Source of the DNA: an uncultured Granulosicoccaceae bacterium
GTDB lineage: Bacteria > Pseudomonadota > Gammaproteobacteria > Granulosicoccales > Granulosicoccaceae
Length of the DNA: 48,414 nucleotides
Reading direction: 5' to 3'
Assembly: GCA_938028465.1 (NCBI GenBank)
Contig: CALJAA010000130.1
Coordinates: 1 to 48,414, forward strand
Of this stretch, positions 1 through 8,585 are shown one piece after another. A model generated the notes under the pieces. That model was given only the letters and a program-made list of their open reading frames with translations. It did no database searches and was not told the DNA's origin. Each line of letters opens with the position of its first letter. Positions within the stretch are counted from its first letter, which is position 1. The translations under genes were made by a program, and so were the position numbers.

Positions 1-60
1 TGGCTATTGTCAAGATCGATATGTGCTATTTTTTCACTAAATATATTATTAAATATCAAT

Positions 61-89
61 TAGTTACAAAGTATTCGAAGATTTACAAT
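61..89 (+). promoter_or_regulatory. possible rsd promoter
   Basis: The first ~200 bases are AT-rich and hold no gene. TACAAT at 84-89 is a good -10 match, with a weak TAGTTA hexamer 17 bases upstream at 61-66. It lies about 115 bases before the chosen rsd start. The call rests on sequence match only; the AT-rich stretch at 40-75 could act as an UP-like element. Confidence 0.2.
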
Positions 90-204
90 TAACTGTTGTG
101 TCAATGCCTAGCTTGTGGTTATATTACGACATCAGCTGGCAGCATCCTTGCTTTGTAATAGGTGCTCCAACGTTATTTTGATTTGTGAAACGAAGGTCCC
201 AATC

Positions 205-696
205 ATGTCCCCATCTAGTGCAGAAGCGAAAATTACAGACGGCAGCAGCGGTGTAGAGCGTCGCGAGCGGCTAACGCATACGATCAACTCACTGATCAAA
301 TTGCGCCAAAATGTTGTTGTTGCTTATTGCAAATTATCCGGCGTTAGCTCGTTCGAAAGCCGTGAAGCGGAATCCCACTCAGTGGATCCCGATCAGCTAC
401 GCACCTTTTGCCAGATCATGGTTGATTACACGGCAATGGGGCACTTTGAAGTATACCAACGCATCATAGAAGGCAAAGAGCGCCGGAAGGCGGTTAAGGA
501 AGTAGCCAGAGAAGTTTATCCAGCGATTGCTGAAACGACGGACTACTTAGTGGATTTCAACGACAAGTACGACGCTTTTGAAAGTACTGCAGACGAAGTG
601 CAGCAACTACAGGGCGATCTTGCCAAATTAGGTCAGATCATCTCGATCCGTGGTGAGTTAGAAGATCAGATCCTCGCAGCGCTCGAGCAAAAGTAA
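205..696 (+). CDS. rsd: Rsd/AlgQ-family anti-sigma-70 regulator
   Basis: A 163-residue helical protein, close to E. coli Rsd (158 residues). Two family blocks are visible: RQNVVVAYCKL (about residues 34-44) and a segment ending GHFEVYQRII (about 68-88). Known members bind sigma-70 region 4 and hold it off core RNA polymerase in stationary phase; E. coli Rsd also stimulates SpoT. I chose the ATG at 205 because GAAGG at 192-196 sits 8 bases upstream and the resulting length fits the family. The frame is open from 115, but the extra 30 residues do not resemble the family. It stands alone, followed by a 191-base gap before rlmI. The family is secure; the physiological role is inferred. Confidence 0.88.
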   Translation: MSPSSAEAKITDGSSGVERRERLTHTINSLIKLRQNVVVAYCKLSGVSSFESREAESHSVDPDQLRTFCQIMVDYTAMGHFEVYQRIIEGKERRKAVKEVAREVYPAIAETTDYLVDFNDKYDAFESTADEVQQLQGDLAKLGQIISIRGELEDQILAALEQK

Positions 697-887
697 GTAC
701 TAAGCACAAAGTAGGAATAACACGGCGCACACCTGACGCGCCGCGACAGTACCCGCACGAGGGTCGATCTGTTCGGCCAAGCACGTTTAAAATCTCCTTA
801 CATTCCGCAGCTTTTCTGCACTCATTTCCTCACTACCTGCCGCTTCTCGCGTAACCTTGCGGTATCACCAAACCGTAGAATTTCTCT

Positions 888-2069
888 GTGACTACCTTGC
901 GTTTAAAAAAAGGCTCCGATGCGCGTCTGTCTAATAGCCATTTGTGGGTCTTCTCAAATGAAATCGATACTGCGGTTACGCCACTAAAAGGCATTGAGCC
1001 AGGCGAGCCAGTCAAGGTTGAGCGGGCTAATGGTCAGTTTCTTGGGTTTGGTTATGCCAATCCTCATTCTCTCATTTCCGCTCGTATTCTTAGTCATCAA
1101 TCCAATAAGCCTTGGGATGCGGCTTTGTTATCTGAGCGCCTAGCCACAGCGCTTGCTTTGCGCGAGGGGATGCATGCAAAGCCCTATTATCGTTGGGTGC
1201 ATGGTGAGGGTGATTTATTGCCAGGCTTGGTGGTTGATCGTTACAACGATTTAGTGGTTGTGCAAATCAATACAGCAGGCATGGAACGTTTTAAAGACGA
1301 AATCGTTAAGGCACTTGGTAAGCACGACAATGTAAATCATATTGTTTTGCGAAACGATAATGCGATTCGTGAACTCGAACAATTACCCTTATACCGCGAA
1401 ACCGCATTGGGTAATCCACCGGAGTCACTGGTGATAGTCGAAAATGATATCGAGTTTAAAGTGCCAGCTGAGCTTGGTCAAAAAACCGGTTGGTTTTATG
1501 ATCACCGCGATAGCCGTTTGGCGTTACGTAAATGGGTTAAAGGTAAACGTGTACTTGATCTTTACACCTACCTTGGAGCGTTTGGTTTAAACGCTGCAAA
1601 GGCGGGCGCTGCATCGGTTTTAGCCATCGACTCATCAGAGGTTGCGGTCAATGCTGCCAATGAGAATGCTAAAGACAACGGTTTATCTGATGTGTTTACC
1701 GCTAAGCAAGATGATGCAGTCGAGGCGATGCGTGCATTATTTGCGGATGGAGAATTATTTGATGTAGTGGTACTTGATCCGCCTGCGTTTATTAAAAAGC
1801 GTAAAGATAGAGATGCGGGTATGCGGCATTACCAGCTCAATAATCGCTTAGCGATGAAATTACTAAAGCCGGGTGGATTGTTGCTCAGCGCTTCGTGTTC
1901 GCAAGCGTTGGACATGCAGGCTTTGCAAAAAGCGATTCAAGAATCAAAGCCAAAGCAAAGCCCAGGTATACAGATTCTTGAGCACCATTTTCAAGCGGCT
2001 GATCATCCTGCTCACTTGTCTATGCCCGAAAGTCTTTACTTAAAAGGTTTATTAGTAAAAGTGCTTTAA
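888..2069 (+). CDS. rlmI: 23S rRNA m5C1962 methyltransferase RlmI
   Basis: A 393-residue protein (E. coli RlmI is 396). It has an N-terminal PUA domain (about residues 2-75), a linker domain and a C-terminal Rossmann methyltransferase. Visible motifs are KTGWFYDHRDSR (199-210), the SAM-loop region RVLDLYTYLGAFG (221-233), DPPAF (297-301) and SCS with the likely catalytic Cys337. The C-terminal block with AADHP and ESLYLKG is typical of RlmI. It methylates C5 of C1962 in 23S rRNA using SAM. The start is GTG at 888; an in-frame stop at 876-878 leaves no upstream ATG, GTG or TTG. There is no strong Shine-Dalgarno. A monocistronic arrangement is likely. Confidence 0.88.
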   Translation: MTTLRLKKGSDARLSNSHLWVFSNEIDTAVTPLKGIEPGEPVKVERANGQFLGFGYANPHSLISARILSHQSNKPWDAALLSERLATALALREGMHAKPYYRWVHGEGDLLPGLVVDRYNDLVVVQINTAGMERFKDEIVKALGKHDNVNHIVLRNDNAIRELEQLPLYRETALGNPPESLVIVENDIEFKVPAELGQKTGWFYDHRDSRLALRKWVKGKRVLDLYTYLGAFGLNAAKAGAASVLAIDSSEVAVNAANENAKDNGLSDVFTAKQDDAVEAMRALFADGELFDVVVLDPPAFIKKRKDRDAGMRHYQLNNRLAMKLLKPGGLLLSASCSQALDMQALQKAIQESKPKQSPGIQILEHHFQAADHPAHLSMPESLYLKGLLVKVL

Positions 2070-2111
2070 CGGATGCGTCGTTTTTTTTAAATACTAGAGG
2101 GGTCACCTGCT

Positions 2112-2960
2112 ATGGATCAACAAGGTATTGTATCTACCGATTGGTTGGCTAACGCCTTGCAAAAAGAGAGTTCGTCCATTCGCTTGTTTGATGCGACGTT
2201 TCATCTCATTGATAAAACTCGCGATGCTAATCAAGAGTGCAAGGATGAGCATATTAGTGGCGCGCAGTTTTTTGATATCACGCGCATTGCTGATACAACA
2301 TCTGCATTGCCTAACACCGTGCCGTCAGCAGACACCTTTGAGGAAGCTGTGCGCAGCCTCGGTGTTAACGCCGATCACACTATCATCGCTTATGATCGCT
2401 ACGGTTTAATGTCGGCAGCGCGCGTTTGGTGGCTGTTCCGATATTTTGGGCATAACAACGTAGCCATACTGGATGGTGGTTTACCCAAATGGTTAGCTGA
2501 AGGTAGGTCTGTTGATGATGACAAGGTTGAATACCCCAAAGGGAACTTCACCGCCAATGTTCAGTCCGAGCTACTGTATTCGGCTGTACAGGTGCATGAC
2601 ATCGTAACTGGTTCTGGCCCAATAATCGTGGATGCCAGAGGTGCTGGCCGATTTGCAGGTCATTCGCCTGAACCGCGTGAGGGTTTGCGGGCAGGGCACA
2701 TTCCGGGATCAGTTAATTTGCCCTACAACCAGTTGCTAAATAATGATCACACCTTTAAGAGTGCCGAACAAATAAAGGTCGCCTTTAACGATGCCGGTGT
2801 TAACCCGCATGAGCCTATTGTCACGAGCTGTGGTTCAGGTGTCACGGCCTGCATACTGGCTTTAGGGCTGGCACAGCTAGGAGAGCATCAAACCCCTATA
2901 TTTGATGGTTCTTGGACTGAGTGGGGCTTGAATGAGAGTTTGCCGATAGCCACGTTATAG
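2112..2960 (+). CDS. sseA: 3-mercaptopyruvate sulfurtransferase
   Basis: A 282-residue protein with two tandem rhodanese domains (about 5-130 and 160-280). The active-site loop CGSGVT begins at Cys240. CGSGVT is the mercaptopyruvate-sulfurtransferase-type loop, unlike the CRxGxR/T loop of thiosulfate sulfurtransferases. The C-terminal pattern DGSWTEWG is also SseA-like. It transfers sulfur from 3-mercaptopyruvate to thiophilic acceptors in the cytoplasm. The start is supported by AGAGGGG at 2096-2102, nine bases upstream. It lies 42 bases after rlmI, with an eight-T run between them, so co-transcription is uncertain. Substrate preference is inferred from the loop only. Confidence 0.85.
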   Translation: MDQQGIVSTDWLANALQKESSSIRLFDATFHLIDKTRDANQECKDEHISGAQFFDITRIADTTSALPNTVPSADTFEEAVRSLGVNADHTIIAYDRYGLMSAARVWWLFRYFGHNNVAILDGGLPKWLAEGRSVDDDKVEYPKGNFTANVQSELLYSAVQVHDIVTGSGPIIVDARGAGRFAGHSPEPREGLRAGHIPGSVNLPYNQLLNNDHTFKSAEQIKVAFNDAGVNPHEPIVTSCGSGVTACILALGLAQLGEHQTPIFDGSWTEWGLNESLPIATL

Positions 2961-2976
2961 AGCGCTTGCTCGGCGC

Positions 2977-3004
2977 TTAATGCCTATCAATTTGCGCGTA
3001 TAAT
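2977..3004 (+). promoter_or_regulatory. possible lgt-thyA-folA promoter
   Basis: A perfect TATAAT lies at 2999-3004, in the gap between sseA and lgt. A weak -35 (TTAATG, 2977-2982) is 16 bases upstream. Transcription would begin near 3011, which fits translation from the ATG at 3039 rather than the one at 3003. Confidence 0.4.
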
Positions 3005-3038
3005 GTCGCTGGTAAAGCGTCTGGAAACCTTTAACATA

Positions 3039-3827
3039 ATGCTGCAATACCCAGAAATCGATCCGGTTGCCGTCAGCCTAGGTCCGTTAACCATTCATTG
3101 GTATGGCGTTACTTATCTGGTCGCATTTTTAGCAGGTTGGTGGTTGGCTAAATACCGCGCCCGCCAACCTAATTCGGGTTGGCAGCCTGATGAAATAGGC
3201 GATATCGTTTTTTATATCGTATTGGGTGTTATCGCTGGCGGTAAAATCGGCTCGGTACTTTTCTATCAGTGGGATGCCTTTACCGCCAATCCACTTATCC
3301 TATTTAAGCTAACCGAAGGTGGCATGTCATTTCATGGTGGCTTCCTTGGCGTGTTAGCTGCATTTTGGTTCTACGCACGTAGCACGAAGCGTACGTTTTT
3401 TGAAGTGGCTGATTTTATTGCACCGGCATTTCCGATTGGTTTAGGTGCTGGCCGTATTGGTAATTTTATTAATGGCGAGTTGTGGGGCAGAGTCACTGAT
3501 GTGCCTTGGGGTATGGTGTTTCCGCATGTTGATGAACAAGTGCGTCATCCTAATCAACTTTATCAATTTTTCTTCGAAGGCATCGTGCTGTTTACCCTTG
3601 TTTGGTGGTTTTCGAGTAAGCCGCGGCCACGCATGGCGGTGTCGGGTATGTTTGTACTGCTGTATGGCCTCTATCGTTTTGCGATTGAGTTTGTTCGCGA
3701 GCCTGATCGCCACCTGGGTTTTGTGGCATTAGATTGGTTGACGATGGGGCAAATATTGTCGTTACCCATGATTTTAATTGGTGCAGCCTTATTGGTACTG
3801 GCCTACACCCGCAACAACAAGGCGTAA
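3039..3827 (+). CDS. lgt: prolipoprotein diacylglyceryl transferase Lgt
   Basis: A 262-residue polytopic inner-membrane enzyme that moves a diacylglyceryl group from phosphatidylglycerol to the lipobox cysteine of prolipoproteins, the first step of lipoprotein maturation. The sequence shows about seven hydrophobic segments, the HGGF motif (99-102) and the Lgt signature GRIGNFINGELWG (138-150). I start at the second ATG (3039) because the family N-terminus aligns there and the putative -10 box overlaps the first ATG at 3003. Only three bases separate it from thyA, so the two are co-transcribed. Lipoprotein substrates in this window include LolB, the BON protein and probably RlpA. Confidence 0.92.
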   Translation: MLQYPEIDPVAVSLGPLTIHWYGVTYLVAFLAGWWLAKYRARQPNSGWQPDEIGDIVFYIVLGVIAGGKIGSVLFYQWDAFTANPLILFKLTEGGMSFHGGFLGVLAAFWFYARSTKRTFFEVADFIAPAFPIGLGAGRIGNFINGELWGRVTDVPWGMVFPHVDEQVRHPNQLYQFFFEGIVLFTLVWWFSSKPRPRMAVSGMFVLLYGLYRFAIEFVREPDRHLGFVALDWLTMGQILSLPMILIGAALLVLAYTRNNKA

Positions 3828-3830
3828 GCG

Positions 3831-4625
3831 ATGCAGCAATATCTTGATCTGTTGCAACATATTCTGGATAAGGGTACTGACAAAGGTGACCGCACCGGCA
3901 CTGGCACCCGCTCCGTGTTTGGTTATCAAATGCGGTTTGATTTAGCCGATGGGTTTCCGCTGCTAACCACCAAAAAACTGCATACCAAATCCATCATCCA
4001 TGAATTGCTGTGGTTTATTGCGGGCGACACCAACATCAAGTATTTAAAAGATAATGGTGTCTCTATCTGGGATGAGTGGGCCGATGAGAATGGCGACCTA
4101 GGCCCAGTGTATGGCAAGCAATGGCGAAATTGGCCAGCCCCTGATGGTAAAACCATCGATCAGCTAAGCGAACTAATAGAGCAGATAAAAACTAACCCGA
4201 ACTCACGTCGCCTAATGCTGAGTGCTTGGAACGTTGCAGAAATTGGCGGCATGGCGTTGCCACCTTGCCATTGCCTATTCCAATTTTATGTAGCAGACAA
4301 CAAATTAAGCTGCCAGTTATACCAACGCAGTGCAGATGTGTTTTTAGGTGTTCCCTTCAACATTGCATCCTACGCCCTACTCACACAAATGATGTCGCAA
4401 GTCACTGGCTTAGCAGTAGGTGAGTTTGTTCATACACTTGGCGATGCGCATTTGTATAGCAATCATTTCGATCAGGTTAACGAGCAACTCACTCGCACAC
4501 CACGTGCCTTACCCACGCTTAAATTAAACCCTGATGTAAACGATTTATTTGCGTTTAAGTTTGATGATATTGCAATCGAAAACTACGATGCTGACCCAAC
4601 TATCAAAGCGCCTATTGCGGTTTAA
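3831..4625 (+). CDS. thyA: thymidylate synthase
   Basis: 264 residues, the same length as E. coli ThyA. The nucleophile Cys146 sits in LPPCHC. The dUMP-phosphate-binding block [12 protein letters not shown] (20-31) and the [10 protein letters not shown] and FNIASYA motifs are intact. It converts dUMP and methylenetetrahydrofolate to dTMP and dihydrofolate. folA, which recycles the dihydrofolate, starts 20 bases downstream, so the two form the folate cycle in one transcript. The lgt-thyA pairing is common in gammaproteobacteria. Confidence 0.96.
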   Translation: MQQYLDLLQHILDKGTDKGDRTGTGTRSVFGYQMRFDLADGFPLLTTKKLHTKSIIHELLWFIAGDTNIKYLKDNGVSIWDEWADENGDLGPVYGKQWRNWPAPDGKTIDQLSELIEQIKTNPNSRRLMLSAWNVAEIGGMALPPCHCLFQFYVADNKLSCQLYQRSADVFLGVPFNIASYALLTQMMSQVTGLAVGEFVHTLGDAHLYSNHFDQVNEQLTRTPRALPTLKLNPDVNDLFAFKFDDIAIENYDADPTIKAPIAV

Positions 4626-4645
4626 GTCATCGGGAATACATATAA

Positions 4646-5176
4646 ATGACAAATGACGCAGTTAAAGTGTGCGTAATCCTGGCAATGGATCGCAACAAGC
4701 TAATCGGCAAAGAGGGTGGCATGCCTTGGCACATCCCCGGTGAGCTGGCGTATTTTAAATCGGTAACCATGGGCCACCCTGTCATCATGGGGCGCAAAAC
4801 CTTTGATTCCATCGGTAAGCCCTTACCCGGCAGGCTAAACGTTGTGGTAACGCGCAATAAGCAATGGCAAGCAGAAGGTGCAGTTGCAGTCACATCACTT
4901 GCTGACGCCATGGCGGTGAGCAAAGCAACAGTTACGGATAAGCCCAATCCACAAATTATGATTATCGGCGGCGCAGCCTTGTGTCGTGATGCCATGCCAT
5001 TTACCGACAGGCTTTATTTAACCTTTATTGATCACGAGTATGAAGGCGATACTTGGTTTGATAGTTACAACGCCGACGAGTGGCAAGAAGTGTCGAGGCG
5101 TGATGTTGATCCGACGGAAACTAATAATATTCCGATTTCATATCGAGTTTTGGAACGCATAAACAACAGTGACTAG
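4646..5176 (+). CDS. folA: dihydrofolate reductase
   Basis: A 176-residue DHFR that reduces dihydrofolate to tetrahydrofolate with NADPH. Visible motifs are the Met20-loop region GGMPWHIPGELAYFK, GRKTFDSIGKPLPGR for NADPH, and IIGGAA. The catalytic acid that is Asp27 in E. coli is glutamate here (Glu33). Glu is also used in vertebrate DHFRs, so activity is expected. It lies downstream of thyA. Its TAG stop overlaps the stop of the minus-strand gene next to it through a shared CTAG (5173-5176). Confidence 0.94.
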   Translation: MTNDAVKVCVILAMDRNKLIGKEGGMPWHIPGELAYFKSVTMGHPVIMGRKTFDSIGKPLPGRLNVVVTRNKQWQAEGAVAVTSLADAMAVSKATVTDKPNPQIMIIGGAALCRDAMPFTDRLYLTFIDHEYEGDTWFDSYNADEWQEVSRRDVDPTETNNIPISYRVLERINNSD

Positions 5177-5508
5177 ATTTCTACTTCACGCCATTTAGAA
5201 ATCCCTGCTGATAAATCGCCTGTTAACCATTGCCAATCAAGTTGCATTTCAATCGCATCTGCGCGGCCTTTGCTTAAATAAACAGTCGCTTTACCTGCAG
5301 ACAATTCGCCAGTTTTGTCTATGGCATGATAGAGCATGGTTAATTTTCCATCTACGTTGGAGACTATTGCATGCCCATACTCTATGTTTGGGCCGGAGTA
5401 AATTGCCTTGTATGGGGAGTCTGAGTCGTCAAACACCATGATGGTTTCGTCTGATGCCAAGCCTTCTTTGTTTTCAATAAGTTTTAAGCGGGTATTTTTT
5501 AAATCCAC
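5173..5508 (-). CDS. unrecognised small protein at the end of the lptD-apaH operon
   Basis: A 111-residue cytoplasmic-looking protein with no signal peptide, membrane segment or cysteine. I do not recognise the family. It is acidic and rich in alternating beta-type residues, with three aromatic-containing strands near the C-terminus (QLDWQWL, SKWREVEI), so a small beta fold is plausible. The start is GTG at 5508 with GGAAG four bases upstream. It begins 14 bases after apaH stops, so it reads as the last gene of the minus-strand lptD-to-apaH operon. Its stop overlaps that of folA in a 4-base tail-to-tail junction. It appears to be a real gene because of its spacing, Shine-Dalgarno and coding-like composition. 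Confidence 0.6.
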   Translation of the reverse strand: MDLKNTRLKLIENKEGLASDETIMVFDDSDSPYKAIYSGPNIEYGHAIVSNVDGKLTMLYHAIDKTGELSAGKATVYLSKGRADAIEMQLDWQWLTGDLSAGISKWREVEI

Positions 5509-5522
5509 ATCACTTCCGATTG

Positions 5523-6326
5523 TTAGGCGGGTTCAGCGATACAGCACCGCTTATCCAAATCAAACGCCGCCAAGTGCCCACCCCAAACACATCCACGATC
5601 CAAGGGCATTAACCAGGGCGCGGCAATAGCTGGATGCGCCGACCAGTGCCCGAATATTAAAATATCATCTCGCCATGCTGGGCTAAGCAGTTGATGCCAA
5701 GGTAATAGGGTAACGGGTGCTCGTGCGGGCGGGCCGTTATAATCAAAATCAAGCTGACCATCCACTTGGCAAAAACGCATACGAGTAAATACATTGGCTG
5801 CAAAGCGTAGCCTGTCGTATCCGCTATGGGTGATAGACCAAGTATTGGGCTTGTTGCTGTACATGTTATTCAAAAAATCCACGTAGTGTTCGCTACGTAG
5901 TACGGATTCAAGCTCGCGTGCTAGTGTGGTAGCGGTTGCTTGATCCCAATCCGGGTGAATGCCAGCATGCACCAAAATATAGGGCTGATTGGCTTCAGCA
6001 TGTAGCACAGGGCGATGCCTTAACCAATCCAGTAGTTCATCACAATCCGATGCCTTGAGAATGGAGTCGAATGTATCTTTTTTTGACGGCTTGCGAACGC
6101 CATGGCGCACCGCAAGTAAGTGCAGGTCATGATTGCCCAGCACGGTAATGCAGTTGTCACCCAGTGCTTTAACGAAGCGCAGCGTATCGAGTGAATCAGG
6201 GCCACGATTGATTAAATCCCCAGTAAGCCATAAGGTGTCGCGTTTTTTATCAAACTGCAATCGATCCAGTAAGCGCTTAAAGGGTTCGAGGCAACCGTGG
6301 AGATCGCCTATCGCGTAGTTTGCCAT
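5523..6326 (-). CDS. apaH: diadenosine tetraphosphatase (symmetrical), ApaH
   Basis: A 267-residue metallophosphatase that splits Ap4A into two ADP and in E. coli also removes Np4 caps from RNA. Metal-binding motifs are GDLHG (7-11), GDLINRG (36-42) and GNHD (64-67), with later histidines in LVHAGIHPDW and FGHWSAH. The length matches the family (about 270-280). It follows apaG by 42 bases in the conserved order rsmA-apaG-apaH. Confidence 0.94.
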   Translation of the reverse strand: MANYAIGDLHGCLEPFKRLLDRLQFDKKRDTLWLTGDLINRGPDSLDTLRFVKALGDNCITVLGNHDLHLLAVRHGVRKPSKKDTFDSILKASDCDELLDWLRHRPVLHAEANQPYILVHAGIHPDWDQATATTLARELESVLRSEHYVDFLNNMYSNKPNTWSITHSGYDRLRFAANVFTRMRFCQVDGQLDFDYNGPPARAPVTLLPWHQLLSPAWRDDILIFGHWSAHPAIAAPWLMPLDRGCVWGGHLAAFDLDKRCCIAEPA

Positions 6327-6368
6327 GACTTATTAATTTAAGACTTTTTGATACAAGGCCTGCGTTGC

Positions 6369-6752
6369 TTAGTGCAAGGTGCGAGGCGTGGTGAGTAGAA
6401 AATCCGCAATTGGGGCGGTGAATTCTGCACCTTCATCCGTCACCATTAAATAGCTGCCACCCATTGTGCCCATTGAGGTTTCTAGCATGGTGCCGCTGGT
6501 GTACTGAAACCCTTCGCCGGGTTTGAGGTGGGGTTGCTCACCAACTACACCTTCACCTTGAACCTCTTGCACCTTGCCATTGGCATCGCGTATAACCCAG
6601 TGACGGGTAAGCAGGCGCGCAGCGATATCACCCACATTTCGAATAGTAATGGTGTACGCGAATACGAAACGGTTTTCATCCGGATCGGATTCAGAATCGA
6701 TATAGAGCGTTTCAACGTCTACGTTGATGCCGTCACTGAATTCGCCTTGCAT
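6369..6752 (-). CDS. apaG: ApaG-domain protein
   Basis: A 127-residue single-domain beta-sandwich (E. coli ApaG is 125). Conserved family patterns are visible: FAYTITIRNVG, LLTRHWVIRDANG, VVGEQPHLKPGEGFQYTSG and the MGGSY motif. The fold is fibronectin-type-III-like. The biochemical role is unsettled; mutants in enterobacteria show altered Co/Mg efflux. It sits 55 bases after rsmA in the operon and precedes apaH. Confidence 0.93.
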   Translation of the reverse strand: MQGEFSDGINVDVETLYIDSESDPDENRFVFAYTITIRNVGDIAARLLTRHWVIRDANGKVQEVQGEGVVGEQPHLKPGEGFQYTSGTMLETSMGTMGGSYLMVTDEGAEFTAPIADFLLTTPRTLH

Positions 6753-6807
6753 GGGTTTCTTCTCGTCAGCTGGTGCTTAATGGTAGCACCGAGGGCATCA
6801 CAGGTCA

Positions 6808-7596
6808 CTATTGAGAGGGGGTAGTATTGCCTTTGTATAGAAGTTTTGCCAATGCAAAAAATTGTGGCAGGCCAAGTGTTTCGGCCCTCGCGCCCGGGTC
6901 GATGCCGAGTTCGACAAACTGCTCGTCGCTAATGTGCTTCTTGAGATTGTTGCGTAAGGTCTTGCGCTTATTGGCGAAGGCTAAGCGTGCGATAGCTTCC
7001 AATGAGGCAAGCTCGCCCGTTGTGGGCTGCTCTGCATGCGGCACCATACGAATCACAGCCGATTGAACCTTGGGTGGCGGATCAAACGCTTCAGGTGGCA
7101 CCTCAATTAAGGTACGAACCTCAAAACAGGCCTGGATCATCACACTCAGGCGACCAAATGAACGCGTACCGGTTTGGGCTGTAATCCTATCGACCACTTC
7201 TTTTTGCAACATGGCGTGAACGTCAACTAACACGTTAGCCTGCTGTGCAAGCTTGAGCAGTAACGGCGTACCGATGTTGTAAGGCAGGTTGCCGACTAAT
7301 CTTAAGCGCCTGTCAGCGGCAAGTTCTTCCCAATTTATTTGAAGGGCATCAGCTTCAATTATGGTAAGCCCCGGTGTTTCTTTTGCTTGCAGGCGTGCAA
7401 CCAGATCACGATCAATCTCGATTACAGTAAGCTTTGCTACGCGTGCCAGCAGGGGTTGGGTGAGTGCACCAAGGCCTGGACCAATTTCTATTAATGGGTC
7501 ATCGTTCTGCGGATTGATGCAGGCGATGATTTCGCTGATCAGCTGCTGATCTTGGAGAAAGTTTTGGCCAAATCGTTTACGGGCTTGATGTCTCAC
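6808..7596 (-). CDS. rsmA: 16S rRNA m6,2A1518/A1519 dimethyltransferase
   Basis: A 262-residue KsgA/RsmA enzyme that dimethylates two adjacent adenines in helix 45 of 16S rRNA, late in small-subunit assembly. The SAM motif EIGPGLGALT (37-46), the acidic IEID block (59-62) and the catalytic NLPY (103-106) are all present. The start is GTG at 7596, overlapping the TGA of pdxA as GTGA, which suggests translational coupling. The gene order pdxA-rsmA-apaG-apaH is classical for gammaproteobacteria. Confidence 0.95.
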   Translation of the reverse strand: MRHQARKRFGQNFLQDQQLISEIIACINPQNDDPLIEIGPGLGALTQPLLARVAKLTVIEIDRDLVARLQAKETPGLTIIEADALQINWEELAADRRLRLVGNLPYNIGTPLLLKLAQQANVLVDVHAMLQKEVVDRITAQTGTRSFGRLSVMIQACFEVRTLIEVPPEAFDPPPKVQSAVIRMVPHAEQPTTGELASLEAIARLAFANKRKTLRNNLKKHISDEQFVELGIDPGARAETLGLPQFFALAKLLYKGNTTPSQ

Positions 7597-8585
7597 GCGG
7601 TTGTCGTTAACTCAGCTTCTGCCATGTCGATGGCTAAGCCTAAGGCTGCATGCAAACTTCCTTCGTCGATCGCGCCGGTAGCCGCTTTGTCTAGTGCTGT
7701 GCCGTGATCAACAGAGGTACGAATAATGGGTAGGCCTAACGTAACATTAATCGCTTTACCGAAGCCTGCATATTTAAGTACCGGTAAGCCTTGGTCATGA
7801 AACATGGCCAGCACCGCATCTGCCTTATCGAGATGCTGAGGAGTAAACAAGGTATCAGCCGGTAGTGGGCCGATAAGGTTCATACCTTGTTGACGCAGCG
7901 TGTCGAGTGTGGGTTCAATGATGTTGATTTCTTCCATACCCAAATGGCCACCTTCACCCGCATGAGGATTAAGGCCACATACTAGAATTCGCGGTGCTTC
8001 AATGGCGAATCGTGAGTGTAGTTCGGTGTGTAATATGGTTAATACTTTTGTGATGGTTTCACTTGTGATGGCTGATGCAACCTTGCTTAGTGGCAAGTGC
8101 GTGGTGGCTAAGGCTACCCGTAGCGTGTCAGCGGTAAGCATCATGACAGGGTAGGCGTCAGTTTTATCTGCCAAGTATTCGGTATGGCCGGTGAAGGCGA
8201 TGTTAGCGTCATTGATAATGCCCTTGTGGATCGGGCCAGTCACCATAGCTGCGTAGTTGCCGGATAGACATCCTGCAATCGCCTTGTCTAAGCATTGCAG
8301 CACATAGGGCGCATTGCTAACGTTAAGCTCACCGGGTGTTGTAGGCGTTGCTAAGGCGATATCAGCAACACACAAACTGCCGGCAGCATCACCTAGTGGT
8401 GTGGCATTGCTGTCAAACGTACGGATCGCCAGCGGTAGCTTTAGAGCAGCTGCACGCTCAGCGAGCATTGCAGCATTGGCAATCACAACGATCTCGTGAT
8501 TACGTACCGATTGCGCCAGCATTAGCGCAAGGTCAGGGCCAATGCCAGCTGGCTCTCCTGGCGTTAAGGCAATTCGAAGTGTCAC
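7593..8585 (-). CDS. pdxA: 4-hydroxythreonine-4-phosphate dehydrogenase
   Basis: A 330-residue homodimeric metal-dependent dehydrogenase of the DXP-dependent PLP pathway. It oxidises 4-phosphohydroxy-L-threonine with NAD. The three metal-binding histidines fall at His163 (THLPLS), His208 (GLNPHAGEGG) and His263 (FHDQG), in line with E. coli His166/211/266. The start is GTG at 8585, overlapping the surA TGA by four bases. The later PLP enzyme PdxH is encoded at 20.7-21.4 kb. Confidence 0.95.
   Translation of the reverse strand: MTLRIALTPGEPAGIGPDLALMLAQSVRNHEIVVIANAAMLAERAAALKLPLAIRTFDSNATPLGDAAGSLCVADIALATPTTPGELNVSNAPYVLQCLDKAIAGCLSGNYAAMVTGPIHKGIINDANIAFTGHTEYLADKTDAYPVMMLTADTLRVALATTHLPLSKVASAITSETITKVLTILHTELHSRFAIEAPRILVCGLNPHAGEGGHLGMEEINIIEPTLDTLRQQGMNLIGPLPADTLFTPQHLDKADAVLAMFHDQGLPVLKYAGFGKAINVTLGLPIIRTSVDHGTALDKAATGAIDEGSLHAALGLAIDMAEAELTTTA

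Noticed and set aside
723-743. Hairpin CGGCGC/GCGCCG between rsd and rlmI
   Set aside because: Six-base GC stem with a 9-base loop and no T-run; too short to call a terminator confidently.
833-1015. Minus-strand 60-codon frame
   Set aside because: Overlaps the 5' end of rlmI antisense and resembles no family.
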